Origin: Mixta sp031457955
Lineage (GTDB): Bacteria; Pseudomonadota; Gammaproteobacteria; Enterobacterales; Enterobacteriaceae
Direction of reading: 5' to 3'
Assembly (NCBI RefSeq): GCF_031457955.1
Contig: NZ_JAVDXN010000008.1
Location: 1 to 64,000 of the forward strand
DNA: 64,000 nucleotides
Part shown: one piece after another, positions 1-10,100 of the stretch
How positions within the stretch are numbered: position 1 is the stretch's first letter
Layout: each line of letters begins with the position of its first letter
Notes under the pieces: generated by a model
The model's input: the letters and a program-made list of their open reading frames with translations, nothing else
Databases searched by the model: none
Told to the model about the DNA's origin: nothing
Program-made: the position numbers and the translations under genes

Positions 1-95
1 CCATCAGCCATCAGCCATCAGCCATCAGCCATCAGCCATCAGCCATCAGCCATCAGCCATCAGCCATCAGCCATCAGCCATCAGCCATCAGCCAT
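1..95. repeat. 7-bp tandem repeat array (CCATCAG)n
   Basis: About 13.5 perfect copies of CCATCAG run from the first base of the window to position 95, where the phase breaks. The array probably continues beyond the window. Because the unit is 7 bp and contains TGA on the minus strand (CTGATGG), every minus-strand frame is stopped once per 21 bp, so it does not encode protein. It lies just downstream of the last T6SS gene and could mark the edge of the locus or be a variable-number repeat. Confidence 0.95.
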
Positions 96-126
96 TCAAC
101 ATCGTATTGCTTATGCTGCTTCCCCA

Positions 127-249
127 TCAATAAACTTTATGCCGCCAGCGATAAGTATCCAGCGCGGGGCTTTCATCGCGGTCAGTAAGTTAGAGGAGGT
201 TCTGGAACACTATTTTTAGCTCTGTTTCTGAAAGAGTGAATTGAGCCAT
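127..249 (-). pseudogene. Possible small decayed ORF after the T6SS locus
   Basis: A minus-strand frame starts with ATG at 249, reads about 19 codons (beginning MAQFTLSETELK), meets TAA, and continues in the same frame for 20 more protein-like codons (ending YRWRHKVY) before TGA at 127. The single in-frame stop suggests a short decayed gene, but it may be chance. No family was recognised. It is the only coding hint between the last T6SS gene and the heptamer array. Confidence 0.2.
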
Positions 250-290
250 GATGTTGGGTTATATCCACTGCCTCATAGCCACATGTTTCC

Positions 291-527
291 TTATTCATCC
301 GAACGCCCTGTAACATCAGCGACATTCTGTATTTCTGACCGGTTCAGTAGCGCATAGCGGGTAATAAGCTGTTTCAGATGCATTTCCAGTTGAACTTTGG
401 CGGCAGCAGGCAAAGGCTCTGCAGCGGGATTTTGTGACAATACCCGCAGCTGCTCTTCAGCCGGTATGGATTGATTAAATGATTGTATGGTGGAAAAAAC
501 CACCGACTTCAGTTCACTGACCGTCAT
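291..527 (-). CDS. Small unrecognised protein at the end of the T6SS operon
   Basis: A 78-residue acidic, probably helical protein without signal peptide or membrane segment; I do not recognise its family. An in-frame ATG also exists at 548, but the ATG at 527 has a strong ribosome binding site (GGAAGGGGG, six bases upstream), so 527 is preferred. It then overlaps the 3' end of tagA by 14 bp, which indicates translational coupling and places it as the last gene of the T6SS transcript. A role in T6SS assembly or in holding the sheath with TagA is only a guess from position. Confidence 0.6.
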   Translation of the reverse strand: MTVSELKSVVFSTIQSFNQSIPAEEQLRVLSQNPAAEPLPAAAKVQLEMHLKQLITRYALLNRSEIQNVADVTGRSDE

Positions 528-1701
528 GTATTTCCCCCTTCCGCTCATCCAGCGCGTTCAGCCGGTCACTCAGTTTTTGTAGCGTAGCCATTCCCTGATA
601 CCAACCGTTCAGTTGTTCTGTCGGCAATGCGGCAGCATTAAGTTGTTGCTGCCACTGCTGTATCAGGGGCTTTGCCTGCTCTGGCCACAGCATCTGCGCC
701 TGTTCTGTAAGTTTTCGGCTGTAAGTAATACTCCAGTCAGGTGGTAATTTACCCAGTCGGGCAAGCTGCTGCTCTGTTTGTGTCATTCCCATTTGTGATG
801 ACGGAGATTGCTGACGCAACATGTCCAGTTGTTCCGACGCAAGAGGTACAGGTAACGGAGCCAGTGAGGCGGCAAACTGTGTATGTAGCGGGTCTGGCCG
901 GTGAAGATATTGCCAGCTCCACACGGCGACAGCGCTTATCACCAGCATGCTACACATCCCCGCTGCGAAGGATTTCCATTTTTTTACCGGAGTGGATATT
1001 GCCGTCTGTACTTCCACATTCGCCTGGTGTTCTGGTTGAGCAACGTACACCCACTTTACTGCTCTGTCTGGCGTATCTTCAGGTGGATAACCAGCAAGGC
1101 CCCTCGTGGAGGATGCCGCCCCATTTCTCTCGGTGGCCCTATCAGACCGAAGGTTCGGTCCGGTGCGGGTTGCGTCATCGCTGCTTTCCAGCCGGACAGC
1201 ACTGTTGTGCATCAGAGTACGCAAGGTATCAAGCTGGCTGAGATGCTTAAGCTCCAGACGCTGTAGCACGTCTCCCAGACCAGTAAGCAGCTGCTCCGCC
1301 CGATACAGCTGACTGAGGTCGCTGTAAGTGAGCGAAAGCGAGCGCATCCGTTGCTGCAGACGCTGGCTCAAACTGCTAAGGATGTCCATGCGGGCATGTA
1401 CCGGCTGTGGCCAGAGTGCGCCCCACTGATGGCTTATCATGGCTTCCAGTATCGCCAGACCTTCATTGAGCCCGAATAAACCAGCCAGTTGCGTACGGGC
1501 CAGCGTGTACCAGGCCGCTGTCTGTAGCTCCACCCCATTCAGCTCAAACAGTGAGAGGCAGCGTTTTTCGACATATTGCCAGTTTATATCCGGGCGAGCC
1601 GGATGTGTCAGCTTACTCAGTTCTTCACGCAGAGCGGCATAATCCGCTAGCGTGCGCGGGTCGCCGCCGGTTTTTATTTTATGCGTTGTGATGTCATACA
1701 T
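514..1701 (-). CDS. tagA: TagA-like T6SS sheath-end protein (ImpA_N + membrane anchor + VasL)
   Basis: A 395-residue protein with an ImpA N-terminal domain (about residues 10-130, shared with TssA), a low-complexity linker near 180-215, one hydrophobic segment near residues 245-265 (core MLVISAVAVWSW), and a C-terminal VasL-type domain. This architecture is that of TagA in enteroaggregative E. coli, an inner-membrane TssA relative that stops and holds the distal end of the growing sheath. It follows tssE by 24 bp and overlaps the small last gene. The locus also carries a true TssA (5592-7193), so this protein is the second, membrane-anchored paralogue rather than TssA itself. The Shine-Dalgarno sequence at the chosen ATG is weak. 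Confidence 0.8.
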   Translation of the reverse strand: MYDITTHKIKTGGDPRTLADYAALREELSKLTHPARPDINWQYVEKRCLSLFELNGVELQTAAWYTLARTQLAGLFGLNEGLAILEAMISHQWGALWPQPVHARMDILSSLSQRLQQRMRSLSLTYSDLSQLYRAEQLLTGLGDVLQRLELKHLSQLDTLRTLMHNSAVRLESSDDATRTGPNLRSDRATERNGAASSTRGLAGYPPEDTPDRAVKWVYVAQPEHQANVEVQTAISTPVKKWKSFAAGMCSMLVISAVAVWSWQYLHRPDPLHTQFAASLAPLPVPLASEQLDMLRQQSPSSQMGMTQTEQQLARLGKLPPDWSITYSRKLTEQAQMLWPEQAKPLIQQWQQQLNAAALPTEQLNGWYQGMATLQKLSDRLNALDERKGEIHDGQ

Positions 1702-1725
1702 GACCAGTTGTCCATTTGACGTATC

Positions 1726-2181
1726 TTACATACGGCTTGCGGTGTCGAGATACTGCTGTTGCTTAAGATGCCTCAACAGGACCCGCCCCTCGGGCATAAA
1801 CTCGGTTCCGTAGCGCACAAGGCCAATGCCCTTGAGCTCAGCATCAATGGCATAGCGCAGTTCGCCGGGGGCGTTCTGCTCCAGCAGGGCAACCGTTATT
1901 TTTTTCAGACGTGGCTCATATTTGAGCAGAACAGCCGACAGGGTGCCCATCAGCTCATGCGCCGTTCCCGGCATCCCCTGCAGGATTCGGGTCATATCAG
2001 GCAAGCCATAATCCGGCAGATGTTTTAGCGTGCCGGCGCGGCTATTGAGGATACGCTGCATATTGTCGAGTACCGACAGAATGACCTGGTTCGGCTCGCT
2101 GACCTGATGCAGGTCGAGGCCGCCGGTAAAATGACCAGTAAGCATTTCATACAGCGATGGCGTATTGTGTCCCTGTGGCAT
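1726..2181 (-). CDS. tssE: T6SS baseplate wedge protein TssE (gp25-like)
   Basis: A 151-residue protein of the gp25/TssE family, the small baseplate wedge subunit that joins TssF and TssG and nucleates sheath polymerisation. The conserved central region with LPDYGLPD and the later LKGIGLVRY-type segment is intact, and length is normal. The start at 2181 lies in the proximal copy of a 42-bp tandem duplication. That duplication put a 12-codon mini-ORF with its own ATG at 2223 in front of the real start, ending three bases before it. Originally the tssJ stop and tssE start probably overlapped as ATGA; now translation may rely on re-initiation or on the duplicated AAGGATG ribosome binding site. 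Confidence 0.95.
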   Translation of the reverse strand: MPQGHNTPSLYEMLTGHFTGGLDLHQVSEPNQVILSVLDNMQRILNSRAGTLKHLPDYGLPDMTRILQGMPGTAHELMGTLSAVLLKYEPRLKKITVALLEQNAPGELRYAIDAELKGIGLVRYGTEFMPEGRVLLRHLKQQQYLDTASRM

Positions 2182-2237
2182 CAGTCATCCTTCAAGCGAT
2201 GGCGTATTGTGTCCCTGTGGCATCAGTCATCCTTCAA
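2154..2237. repeat. Exact 42-bp tandem duplication at the tssJ/tssE junction
   Basis: Positions 2154-2195 and 2196-2237 are identical. Each copy holds, on the minus strand, the last codons and TGA of tssJ, the AAGGATG ribosome binding site and the first codons of tssE. The distal copy (2196-2237) now supplies the tssJ end and a false tssE start; the proximal copy supplies the real tssE start. Confidence 0.97.
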
Positions 2238-2768
2238 CGGCTGTAACGTCAGATGGTTATTCCCGGCTTGCAGAATGCGGGGTTTATCCGGATCGAGATC
2301 CTGACGTTTGAGAACCTGCTTCCAGGTGTTGTTGACCAGATCCGGATGGCGGAACAACCCAGCCACGGCGACAAACTGCGCGTCTTCTTCCATTGGCATA
2401 TCAAGGTTTGCATCCCCGCCCGGTTTCACCACCACATCACGGCTGGCAAGCAAATCGTCTTTCAGAATGGTGTCCCCATCCTGAAGCAGTTGCTGGTAGA
2501 CCGTTTTGTCGAAAGCTTTGCGCTCTTTCAACTGATAGATCCGCACCACAACAGGTTCAGACAGCGAGTTACTCTCGCGGGCGTCGGTATTCAGCGCTTC
2601 ACGCGCGGTGAAATCCAGGTGTAGCACCTTAATCTTTTTGTAGAACACGGCATTAAAAGCCGATTTGCTACCCTCGGTGATGCCCTGCGCCACCCCGCAG
2701 CCTGCCAGACTGCATGCCAGCAGCGGCAATAACCCGCGCGCAGTTTTAGTTAAACTTGTACGTAACAC
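2223..2768 (-). CDS. tssJ: T6SS outer-membrane lipoprotein TssJ
   Basis: TssJ is the outer-membrane lipoprotein of the TssJLM membrane complex and binds the periplasmic part of TssM. The frame is open further upstream, but the GTG at 2768 is chosen because it follows GAGGAAACC and gives a proper lipoprotein signal: basic start, hydrophobic core, then lipobox LAGC with Cys24. The mature part shows the TssJ-type beta-sandwich with the VVVRIYQLK strand. Length is 181 residues. The start overlaps the 3' end of tssG by 23 bp. The 3' end lies in a 42-bp tandem duplication shared with the tssE start. Confidence 0.93.
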   Translation of the reverse strand: MLRTSLTKTARGLLPLLACSLAGCGVAQGITEGSKSAFNAVFYKKIKVLHLDFTAREALNTDARESNSLSEPVVVRIYQLKERKAFDKTVYQQLLQDGDTILKDDLLASRDVVVKPGGDANLDMPMEEDAQFVAVAGLFRHPDLVNNTWKQVLKRQDLDPDKPRILQAGNNHLTLQPLKDD

Positions 2769-3831
2769 GTCGGTTTCCTCGTTGTGGTTTCGCCGGTTCC
2801 AGCCCGGTGTAATAACCCAGCTCTGTGGTAAAGGTCTGTGGGATATCCGCCGGAAGGTCATCGCCTTCCGTACCCAGCACGCCGTTCATGCCGAGCCAGA
2901 AGGGGCCTTCGCCCAGCGCTGGCATGGCCAGCAGCCGGACAGACGTGGTCAGGGTTATCCGAGCTTTGAAGCGCCAGCCAAGCCAGACCCGCAGCATCAC
3001 CAGAAAATCCTGATACAGCAGGCCATCCGGCTTCCAGCCCAGTGATTCCTGTTCATTTTCGGTGGAGAGTGCAATCAGCAACTGGCTGTTGGCATCCATC
3101 GCCTCATCACCCAGCGGCGTGTTACCGTCCAGCAGAAAATCATCATCACCGTAAAAGCCCAGCGGCTCGCTGACCGCCACCGGTCGCAGGCAATACGGAC
3201 TCACCTGTACGGTGGTATCCGGTGCCAGCAGGCTCACCAGTGCCTGCATCCCCTCCTGGGTTTTACCGGGCTGTTGCAACACGCCAAGCAGCGACAGAAA
3301 ACGGGATACCGGGGTGGCGATGCGCTCTGCCGTACCGGGTATGCCCAGCCCCACCAGACCCAGCAGCGACTGCGAAATGCTGTCGGTGCCGCCCGGCTCA
3401 AACGTGGCCGGATAAGAGTATTTACGCCAGATGCGGTAAAACTGCGTCAGAATGCGGTGACTGAAGATATCCAGAAACCCTTGCAATGCGTCATGCCCTT
3501 CCCGGCGCTGGGTGATGTCATCGAGATATGCCGTCGGCAAGGGGGAATCAACGCCGTACATTCCCATAAAAGTCGTGCGGATGAGCGGTGGCTTACTGTC
3601 ATCCTCCTCGTCATATTCGACAGCCTTCATTTCGCTTGCCGGGAACCCCATCCCCGGATACGGCGCAAACCGCACCGGGTCATCCGCAGGGTGGCTGGTC
3701 GAGCCCATCAGCGGCCTGCCCGGATTACACTTTTCCAGCAGCTGGCATAAACGGTAAAAATTAATGCGGTGAAGATCGGCTTCCAGCCGTGCGGTCAGCC
3801 GGGAATGCGGCGGTTGTGCTTCTCTTCCCAT
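2746..3831 (-). CDS. tssG: T6SS baseplate protein TssG
   Basis: A 361-residue TssG (VasB/ImpH family) baseplate wedge component; in the wedge one TssG pairs with two TssF and one TssE. The N-terminal region (INFYRLCQLLE, then the PVRFAPYPGMGFP segment near residues 50-65) and the GMYGVDSPLP motif near residue 90 are typical. Length is normal for the family. The start overlaps the end of tssF by 37 bp, and its own end overlaps tssJ, so tssF-tssG-tssJ are tightly coupled. Confidence 0.95.
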   Translation of the reverse strand: MGREAQPPHSRLTARLEADLHRINFYRLCQLLEKCNPGRPLMGSTSHPADDPVRFAPYPGMGFPASEMKAVEYDEEDDSKPPLIRTTFMGMYGVDSPLPTAYLDDITQRREGHDALQGFLDIFSHRILTQFYRIWRKYSYPATFEPGGTDSISQSLLGLVGLGIPGTAERIATPVSRFLSLLGVLQQPGKTQEGMQALVSLLAPDTTVQVSPYCLRPVAVSEPLGFYGDDDFLLDGNTPLGDEAMDANSQLLIALSTENEQESLGWKPDGLLYQDFLVMLRVWLGWRFKARITLTTSVRLLAMPALGEGPFWLGMNGVLGTEGDDLPADIPQTFTTELGYYTGLEPAKPQRGNRRVTYKFN

Positions 3832-5549
3832 TCCAGGCGCTCTCCGGTCGGTTGTAGAATGATAATCAGGCGGTTAAACAGATAGATGTCGGTGTAAAGC
3901 GCAAAGAAGCGGCTCAGCATCTCGCCAAACAGGCAGATGTCGCCGCGCCCGGCAAAGCCGTGACTGTCCAGCGTCACCTCAATCTGCACACCACGCACCA
4001 GGTAGCCCTGCTCAAAGCGCTCGGTTTCACTGTGCTTCACGTCGAGGATGGCTTCCAGGCGACGGCGGTTCATTTCGCTGTCGGTCCATTCATACAGCGC
4101 CAGGGTTCCGCGCAGCACCTCGGCATTATCCATCATCGACAGGAATCCGCTGCCGAGATGGCTCAGCACGCGCCAGTGAAAACGGTCCTGCGCCGGTGGA
4201 TAGCAGGGCAGCGTCGGCGCACACAGGTTGCGTACGGCAATGTTGGTCGAGGTGGTTTTCATTACCGTATCGAGCACAGTGCTCTGCAGCGCACGTCGTG
4301 GCAGCTGTCCGTTGGTAGCGGTGAGCGTCAGCGACAGGCTTTCATCCTCCGGTACCCTGTGGTTATCAAACGCTTCACCGCCAAGAATAAGCCAGGTGTT
4401 GTGCAGCCCGGATGGCCCCCGGCGCACGCGGGTGTGGTAGTAATATTCCGGCGCGTCATGACGCATCATGCCGCCTTTGTGGCGGAAGCTTGAGAACGGC
4501 ACGTAGGTATGCAGGCTCGATGACATCACTGAATCGACCGTGTAAATCTCAGTATGCCCATCCTGCACGCGAATTGGGCGCAGCAGGTATTCGGTTTGCA
4601 GGGCGTTGAGCGTCAGCGGGTCAGATTCCAGCGGGAACAGGTTAATCACCGGCACGCAGTTCAGGCGCAGATGCTTTTCGCTAAAGCTGAAATCATGCTC
4701 CCAGCGTTCCGCCAGCACCACGTCGATGTCAAACCAGGGAAGCTCAGCCGGAAAGTCCACGGTCTCCAGCCCACGCAGACCCGTGAACATAAATTTCTCA
4801 CGGAAGGTGAAGTACTCCAGCAGCAGCTGATATCCACTAAAGCTGCTGCTTCCTTTTGGCCACAGAGCATCATCATCACCAAACCCCAGCGCGGTGAAAT
4901 AGCCGTCGAGCGGTCTTCTGTCTATGTCACCCGGCATCCGCAGCCAGAGGCGCGCCGTGTTCATGGTAAAGGCTTCGTGCATGGCGCAGGCCAGCGGTGC
5001 GTCAGCGTTGAAGTAGAAAGAGAGCTGGCTGAGATCGACACGGCTCCAGTCGGCAAGATGGCTACAGTTGAAGCGCAGGCCGATCGTCGAACGTCCGTCA
5101 GGATCAGTTGACAGGCGGGCGTGCTCCAGCGACAACGGCTGAAGGGTAATTTCTTTGGTTGTGGTGTACCGGCAGCGCGTCCCCTTCTCACCGATCGGCC
5201 TTGAGTTCACCTCGAAACCTTTAACAATACGCATCTGCTCTTTCATTTCGCGCCAGTCAGGGGTGAACTCCACTACCGACATCGAGGGGATAGTGCGCAG
5301 GTAGTGTGGCCACAGCAGGCTGACCAGCCCTTCGGTCAGTTCAGGCAGGTCGTCATCGAGCTTCTCACGCAGCCGGCCCATCAGGAAGGCAAAGCCTTCG
5401 AACAGACGCTCCACGTACGGGTCGCGCGCACCGGCTTTATCAAGATTCAGCATTGCCGCCTGCTCCGGGTGAGCGCGGGCAAACTCTTCACCGGCTTCCA
5501 GCAGGTAGCGCATTTCGGCGTCGTAATAACGCAGGGTTAAGTCATCCAT
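3795..5549 (-). CDS. tssF: T6SS baseplate protein TssF
   Basis: A 584-residue TssF (VasA/ImpG family) baseplate wedge protein. The opening motif YYDAEMRYLLEAGEEFA and the following DPYVERLFEGFAFL segment (near residues 45-60) are hallmark features. The full-length protein shows no internal stop. It follows tssA by 42 bp and overlaps tssG. With TssE, TssG and TssK it forms the platform on which the sheath and Hcp tube assemble. Confidence 0.96.
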   Translation of the reverse strand: MDDLTLRYYDAEMRYLLEAGEEFARAHPEQAAMLNLDKAGARDPYVERLFEGFAFLMGRLREKLDDDLPELTEGLVSLLWPHYLRTIPSMSVVEFTPDWREMKEQMRIVKGFEVNSRPIGEKGTRCRYTTTKEITLQPLSLEHARLSTDPDGRSTIGLRFNCSHLADWSRVDLSQLSFYFNADAPLACAMHEAFTMNTARLWLRMPGDIDRRPLDGYFTALGFGDDDALWPKGSSSFSGYQLLLEYFTFREKFMFTGLRGLETVDFPAELPWFDIDVVLAERWEHDFSFSEKHLRLNCVPVINLFPLESDPLTLNALQTEYLLRPIRVQDGHTEIYTVDSVMSSSLHTYVPFSSFRHKGGMMRHDAPEYYYHTRVRRGPSGLHNTWLILGGEAFDNHRVPEDESLSLTLTATNGQLPRRALQSTVLDTVMKTTSTNIAVRNLCAPTLPCYPPAQDRFHWRVLSHLGSGFLSMMDNAEVLRGTLALYEWTDSEMNRRRLEAILDVKHSETERFEQGYLVRGVQIEVTLDSHGFAGRGDICLFGEMLSRFFALYTDIYLFNRLIIILQPTGERLEWEEKHNRRIPG

Positions 5550-5591
5550 AATAACCTGAATATGTGTGTTTTTAAGGCGTGCCAGGCGTTT

Positions 5592-7193
5592 TTACCCGCA
5601 CAGCACTGCACTGCTTGCCGGATCGAGCGCAATCAGACCGGACAGAAGTAAATCCATCTCGGGCTGAAGTCGTGATTTATCGGTTTCACTGCGTGTGGCT
5701 TTCATGCGCAGCAGTCTGAGGCGACGCGATTTCACTTCAAACAGCAGTGCCGGTGTCCACTGCGTGAGGGTGATTGACTGTGCGGCACTGTCGAGCTCCC
5801 CCAGCAAATGCAGCGCAAGTTCATTTTTGCCCTTCTGCTCAGCCACGCGGGCCATCAGCAGACGCAGCAACCATTTGTCTTTTGTGGCGTCGGTTCCCGG
5901 GCGTGTCTGCAGCCAATGTAGTGCGACATCCAGACCGTCAGTGTCCGCTTTCTCCAGCGCTTCCGGTTCAAGTGCCAGGATATCGTTATCCGTCCCACTG
6001 ACGGCACTGACCGGCTCATCGCGCCAGCCGGACAGTTCGTCCAGCACGCTCTGGTTTATCCAGTTCAGCGTGACCTCATCGGCAAACGGCGTACCGTCAT
6101 TAAAGGCCAGCGTTTCAAGCCCGGTAAGGCGACGCAGCAATCCCTTCAGGTCGGCGGTAATGATGTCGGCCAGCACATCCTGACCCGACTTCACCAAGGC
6201 CTGATGGATATACCACTGCAAATCCAGCCAGAGGTGATTGGCGCCACGTGAGAAGGTGCTGTCCGCCTGCTCCAGTATCTCCAGCCAGCTTTGCTGCAGA
6301 TACAGGCGCTTGAGCATGGCCCGCTGGTCAGCCCGCGGCGGTTCAATGCGCGTTTTCCCTTCTGCATCCGGTGCCGGAACAGCACGCAGCGTGTCATGCC
6401 GCAGGCTTTTCATCAGCCGGTGTGCGGCCAGCCAGCCATCGGGTTGCTCACGCAGATACCCCGTCAGGGTACGGGCCTGGGCCAGCAAATCCTGACCGGA
6501 CGTGATGCGGCTCAGGACCGGCGTGTCAGGCTCGGCCGTATGCGCTGAGGTTTGCGACTGCGCCTTGTTACCCGCGTTCTGCGGCACCACGGCATCCACA
6601 CCACCGGCCTTCATCAGGCGCGATTCCAGCGCGCTGTACAGCGTATTCAGCGCTGGCCGTGACGATTCCGGCTCTGTCTCCAGGCTGGCGCGGATCAGCA
6701 GCAGCGCACCGGCCGTGCGCCGCGCATCGTCGCGTACCACTTCCGGCCAGAGTGACAGGGTGTCGAGGACACGAGAGCCTGCGAGCCACTCCAACGCCGA
6801 TTTACGGCTCCGCTCGCGCTGTGGATGAAGCTGCGTGCCATAGCGCTGCAGCAACCCCGCCAGCAGCTCAAACCCTTCGGCAAACCCGATTTCTCCGTCC
6901 TGGTGCAGACGCGCCCAGCAGTAATAGGTGGCAATGCGGATATCTTTGGCCGTGCTGGTCAGCAATTTTTCGGCAAGCGTACAAATCAGTCCGGTATCGA
7001 TGCCGGAAAGTTTATTGACCTCCTCCCGGATGCGCTGAAAATCATCGTCATATCCTGGGTCTTCTCCTGTCGGACTGGTATCGCTGATCGGGGCAAGCCA
7101 GGGCTGCCAGTTTTCCGTGCGTGCCTGCGCCTGTTGCCGCAGTTGAGTTTTGTCAGCCTGACAGGCGGCAACCAGATTCTGCAAAGTGCTCAT
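5592..7193 (-). CDS. tssA: T6SS cap/assembly protein TssA
   Basis: A 533-residue protein with an ImpA_N domain (about residues 25-150, with SPTGEDPGYDDDFQ and WPEVVRDDARRTAG-like landmarks) followed by a helical middle region and C-terminal domain. TssA recruits baseplate parts and caps the distal end of the sheath during elongation. It lacks a membrane segment, which separates it from the anchored paralogue TagA at 514-1701. Its ATG overlaps the tssM stop (ATGA), so the two are translationally coupled. Confidence 0.92.
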   Translation of the reverse strand: MSTLQNLVAACQADKTQLRQQAQARTENWQPWLAPISDTSPTGEDPGYDDDFQRIREEVNKLSGIDTGLICTLAEKLLTSTAKDIRIATYYCWARLHQDGEIGFAEGFELLAGLLQRYGTQLHPQRERSRKSALEWLAGSRVLDTLSLWPEVVRDDARRTAGALLLIRASLETEPESSRPALNTLYSALESRLMKAGGVDAVVPQNAGNKAQSQTSAHTAEPDTPVLSRITSGQDLLAQARTLTGYLREQPDGWLAAHRLMKSLRHDTLRAVPAPDAEGKTRIEPPRADQRAMLKRLYLQQSWLEILEQADSTFSRGANHLWLDLQWYIHQALVKSGQDVLADIITADLKGLLRRLTGLETLAFNDGTPFADEVTLNWINQSVLDELSGWRDEPVSAVSGTDNDILALEPEALEKADTDGLDVALHWLQTRPGTDATKDKWLLRLLMARVAEQKGKNELALHLLGELDSAAQSITLTQWTPALLFEVKSRRLRLLRMKATRSETDKSRLQPEMDLLLSGLIALDPASSAVLCG

Positions 7194-10100
7194 TCTTCGA
7201 CCCCATCCATGTCACTGTTTCCGGCACTGGCCATCAGCGCCTGAGCGGTGGCCGCGCTGTCGACGCTGAATATCCGCTCCGGCAGCGTGAAGCCACGCAG
7301 ATCCAGCAGCGTCAGCGGGCCTTTTCCGAGCTGTGAGCGCAGCACCCATTGCAGGGTTCGACCGTCCGGCGTGGTGAAACTCATCAGCCACTGGCTGCGG
7401 TCAAGCTGCTGACGCTTGCCCTGGGCCAGCCAGCGAATGAAGCCCCAGGTCCCGCTGTATTCTCCGAACAGACGCGCACCGGCGTTGACGGTGGTCCAGG
7501 TCAGCATGGTTCCCGGTTTATAAGTATCACCCGGCCAGCGGAAGCTCTGCCAGTCGGCCATCTGGTTGAAGTAATGCAGCTTTTGTCCGTCAATGATCAA
7601 CTGAGTTTCCACCAGCTGCGGTACAGGACGCGCCTGCAGCTCAAAGCTGATGCCCTGGCTGCCATCGGTAAACAGAATGTCCGACAGCTGGCTCAGCTGA
7701 TTAATGGTCCGCAGGAAGGCCGGGTTAAAGCTCAGCCCCTGGCTGTTGACCTTATCCGGTACCCACTGGCTGCCCTCTTTGTGCAGCACACCGCTGAGCT
7801 CAGTGGTCAGGAAGCGCTCAATACGTCCGCTGTCCTTACGCACAAATTCAGCCAGCATCGGCAGAGAGGCATCACTTTTATTCGCAGCGAACGGGAAGCG
7901 TCCGTCAAAGGCGGTGTGCCAGTTCGCCACCACGGCGCGGCTCCATTTATCATTCAGGCTGGCTGCCGACGGCTGAAGCACGGTCTCCCAGGCCTGGGCC
8001 AGGGGCTGCACAAACATCGTGCTGCCAAAACTGCTCCACTCTTCGCCAAGACTTGCTGAAATCAGGCTGCCGTACTGCCGGGTATCGGTCAGATCCACGC
8101 TTTTGCCCTGGAATACAGTCTGCGCGAGGTTCTGCATCATCTCCTGCGGGTCAGAGGCGCTGGCTACCTGTTGCAGACGCAGACGCACGCGGGTGATGCG
8201 TGTCAGATATGTCTGCAGGCTCAGCGAGTTGTCCGCCGACATCACGTTGCTGCCTTTGTTTTTACCCAGAAGCTGAAGCAGCGGACCAAAGGTTTCATCC
8301 AGCGGCCCCTGCGGCCCTGACGCAGACTGGTCGATCGCGGGTTTGCCTTTTCCGCCGACCAGGTCTTTAGCCGATTTGATGATGGAATCCGAAAGGCCCC
8401 TGCTTTGCTGGCCGGTCTGTCCCTGCCAGGCGATGGTATTCATCAGGGCAATCAGTGGCGACTGCCGGACATCACTCATCAGCGTCAGCTGGTCGGTGAC
8501 GTCAGCAATGTTGCTTGCCTGATTAAGTCGCAGGCTGTTAAGGAAACTCAGCCAGCTGCCGGCAAAGTCAGTGAAGTAACGTTGCGTCAGCCGCGCTTTC
8601 AGGGCTTCAGGCGAAAGGTCAGCTGATACGGCCTTATGGGAATCGCTTAACACCCAGTCGATTTCATCGCGACGTGACCTTGCCGCCTTCTCAATGGCCT
8701 GCTGGATCCCCCCTTCCCACGCCTGGCGAGTAAACATGCCCGGCACCACCTCCTCGGTGGTGAACAGTCGCCGCGCATCGGTACCGCTGGTCATATCTTC
8801 CAGAGACACATCGGCAAAGTTACGACGCACAGATTTGAGCATGTTTTCATACAGCGTACTTTCCGCATTACGGCGACCAATTTGCTGCAACAACACCTGG
8901 CGACTCTGACTGACCAGCTGTGTGTCCGGCGTGATTTTCCACTGTGGCTGCTTAGGCAGTTCGGTGATGTAGAAGGCCCATAAATCAGGCGCCAGGCTTT
9001 GCCACAGACCGGTTGAGACGCCCATCCGCGTCGGCTGCACGCTTTTCATGGTCTGCGCGTAATACGCGCCGTCGGCTTTATCCGGATGGCCCATCATCAG
9101 CCAGGCTTTCAGCTGGTCATAGCCCGGCTTCGCCAGCTGTGCCCGCTGGTCGCTGCCGGGTGCAGAATTCGCCAGCGCACTGAGCTTCTGCGTCAGCGCC
9201 TCGTTCGCCGGGTCGCGTATCAGGCGGTTGTTCGCCACGCCGTACCAGGGCAGCATCGCATCGAGCAGCTGCTGGTTATGGTTCAGACCGAAGCGCTGAT
9301 ACCATGGCGCGCCATTCTGAATACGGTGCTGCAGGCGACCGGCATCATTACGCAGCGTATGCAGGGCCGTCAGCTGGTTATCCGATACGGAAGGATGCGC
9401 CACCAGGGCATGAGCCTGCTGCGCAACAGAGACGATTTGCAGGCGGTTGACCGCAAACGACAGCAGCATCCCCGCCCCCCAGACACCAATAATGATCATC
9501 AGTGACCAGGCCAGCGTCTGTTCCCACGCCATACCGACACGGCGGCCACGCACGCGGGTACAGTCCTCAACGATACCCTGCCAGGTAACCGGCAGGATCA
9601 GCGCATGGCGTTGTGATTCCGAGATATATTTCTCCGCGTCGGCTGTTCCCTCTGCGATATCGACAGGTTTATTCTCCGGCAGGCTGAACATCAGGCCACG
9701 CAGCGGCACACGCTGCTGGGAGGCAGCCAGCCATGGCACCAGTTGCTGAGCCCAGCGGACAATCCCGCCTTTTTGCAGGTACTGCCCCAGGCGCAGCAGG
9801 AAGTCGTGGCTGTTGTTGCCAGTGACCTGGCTCACACCCTGCGTCCGCAGTATCGGCAGCATCAATTCAAGCTGGCGGGTAATATCGTCAGGCTTAGCAC
9901 CCAGCGGGAAACTGGCCCCTACCGTCTGCTCAGTGCGTTTTGCCTGCGACCACTCGCTGTCGCACAGCTGCCATAACCAGACCGGTGCGGAATAGCGCAG
10001 CAGGTCGCTGATTTTTTCCAGTCCGCGTAAATCGTTGTCACTGATTTGTGGGGTCAGATTAAGCGACGGCGGCATGACGCGAACAACACCGTCCAGCGGG

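Noticed and set aside
1..95. CRISPR array
   Set aside because: The units are 7 bp, contiguous and without spacers.
7349..8059. 236-codon plus-strand frame and many smaller ones in the T6SS region
   Set aside because: Shadows of tssM and other minus-strand genes.
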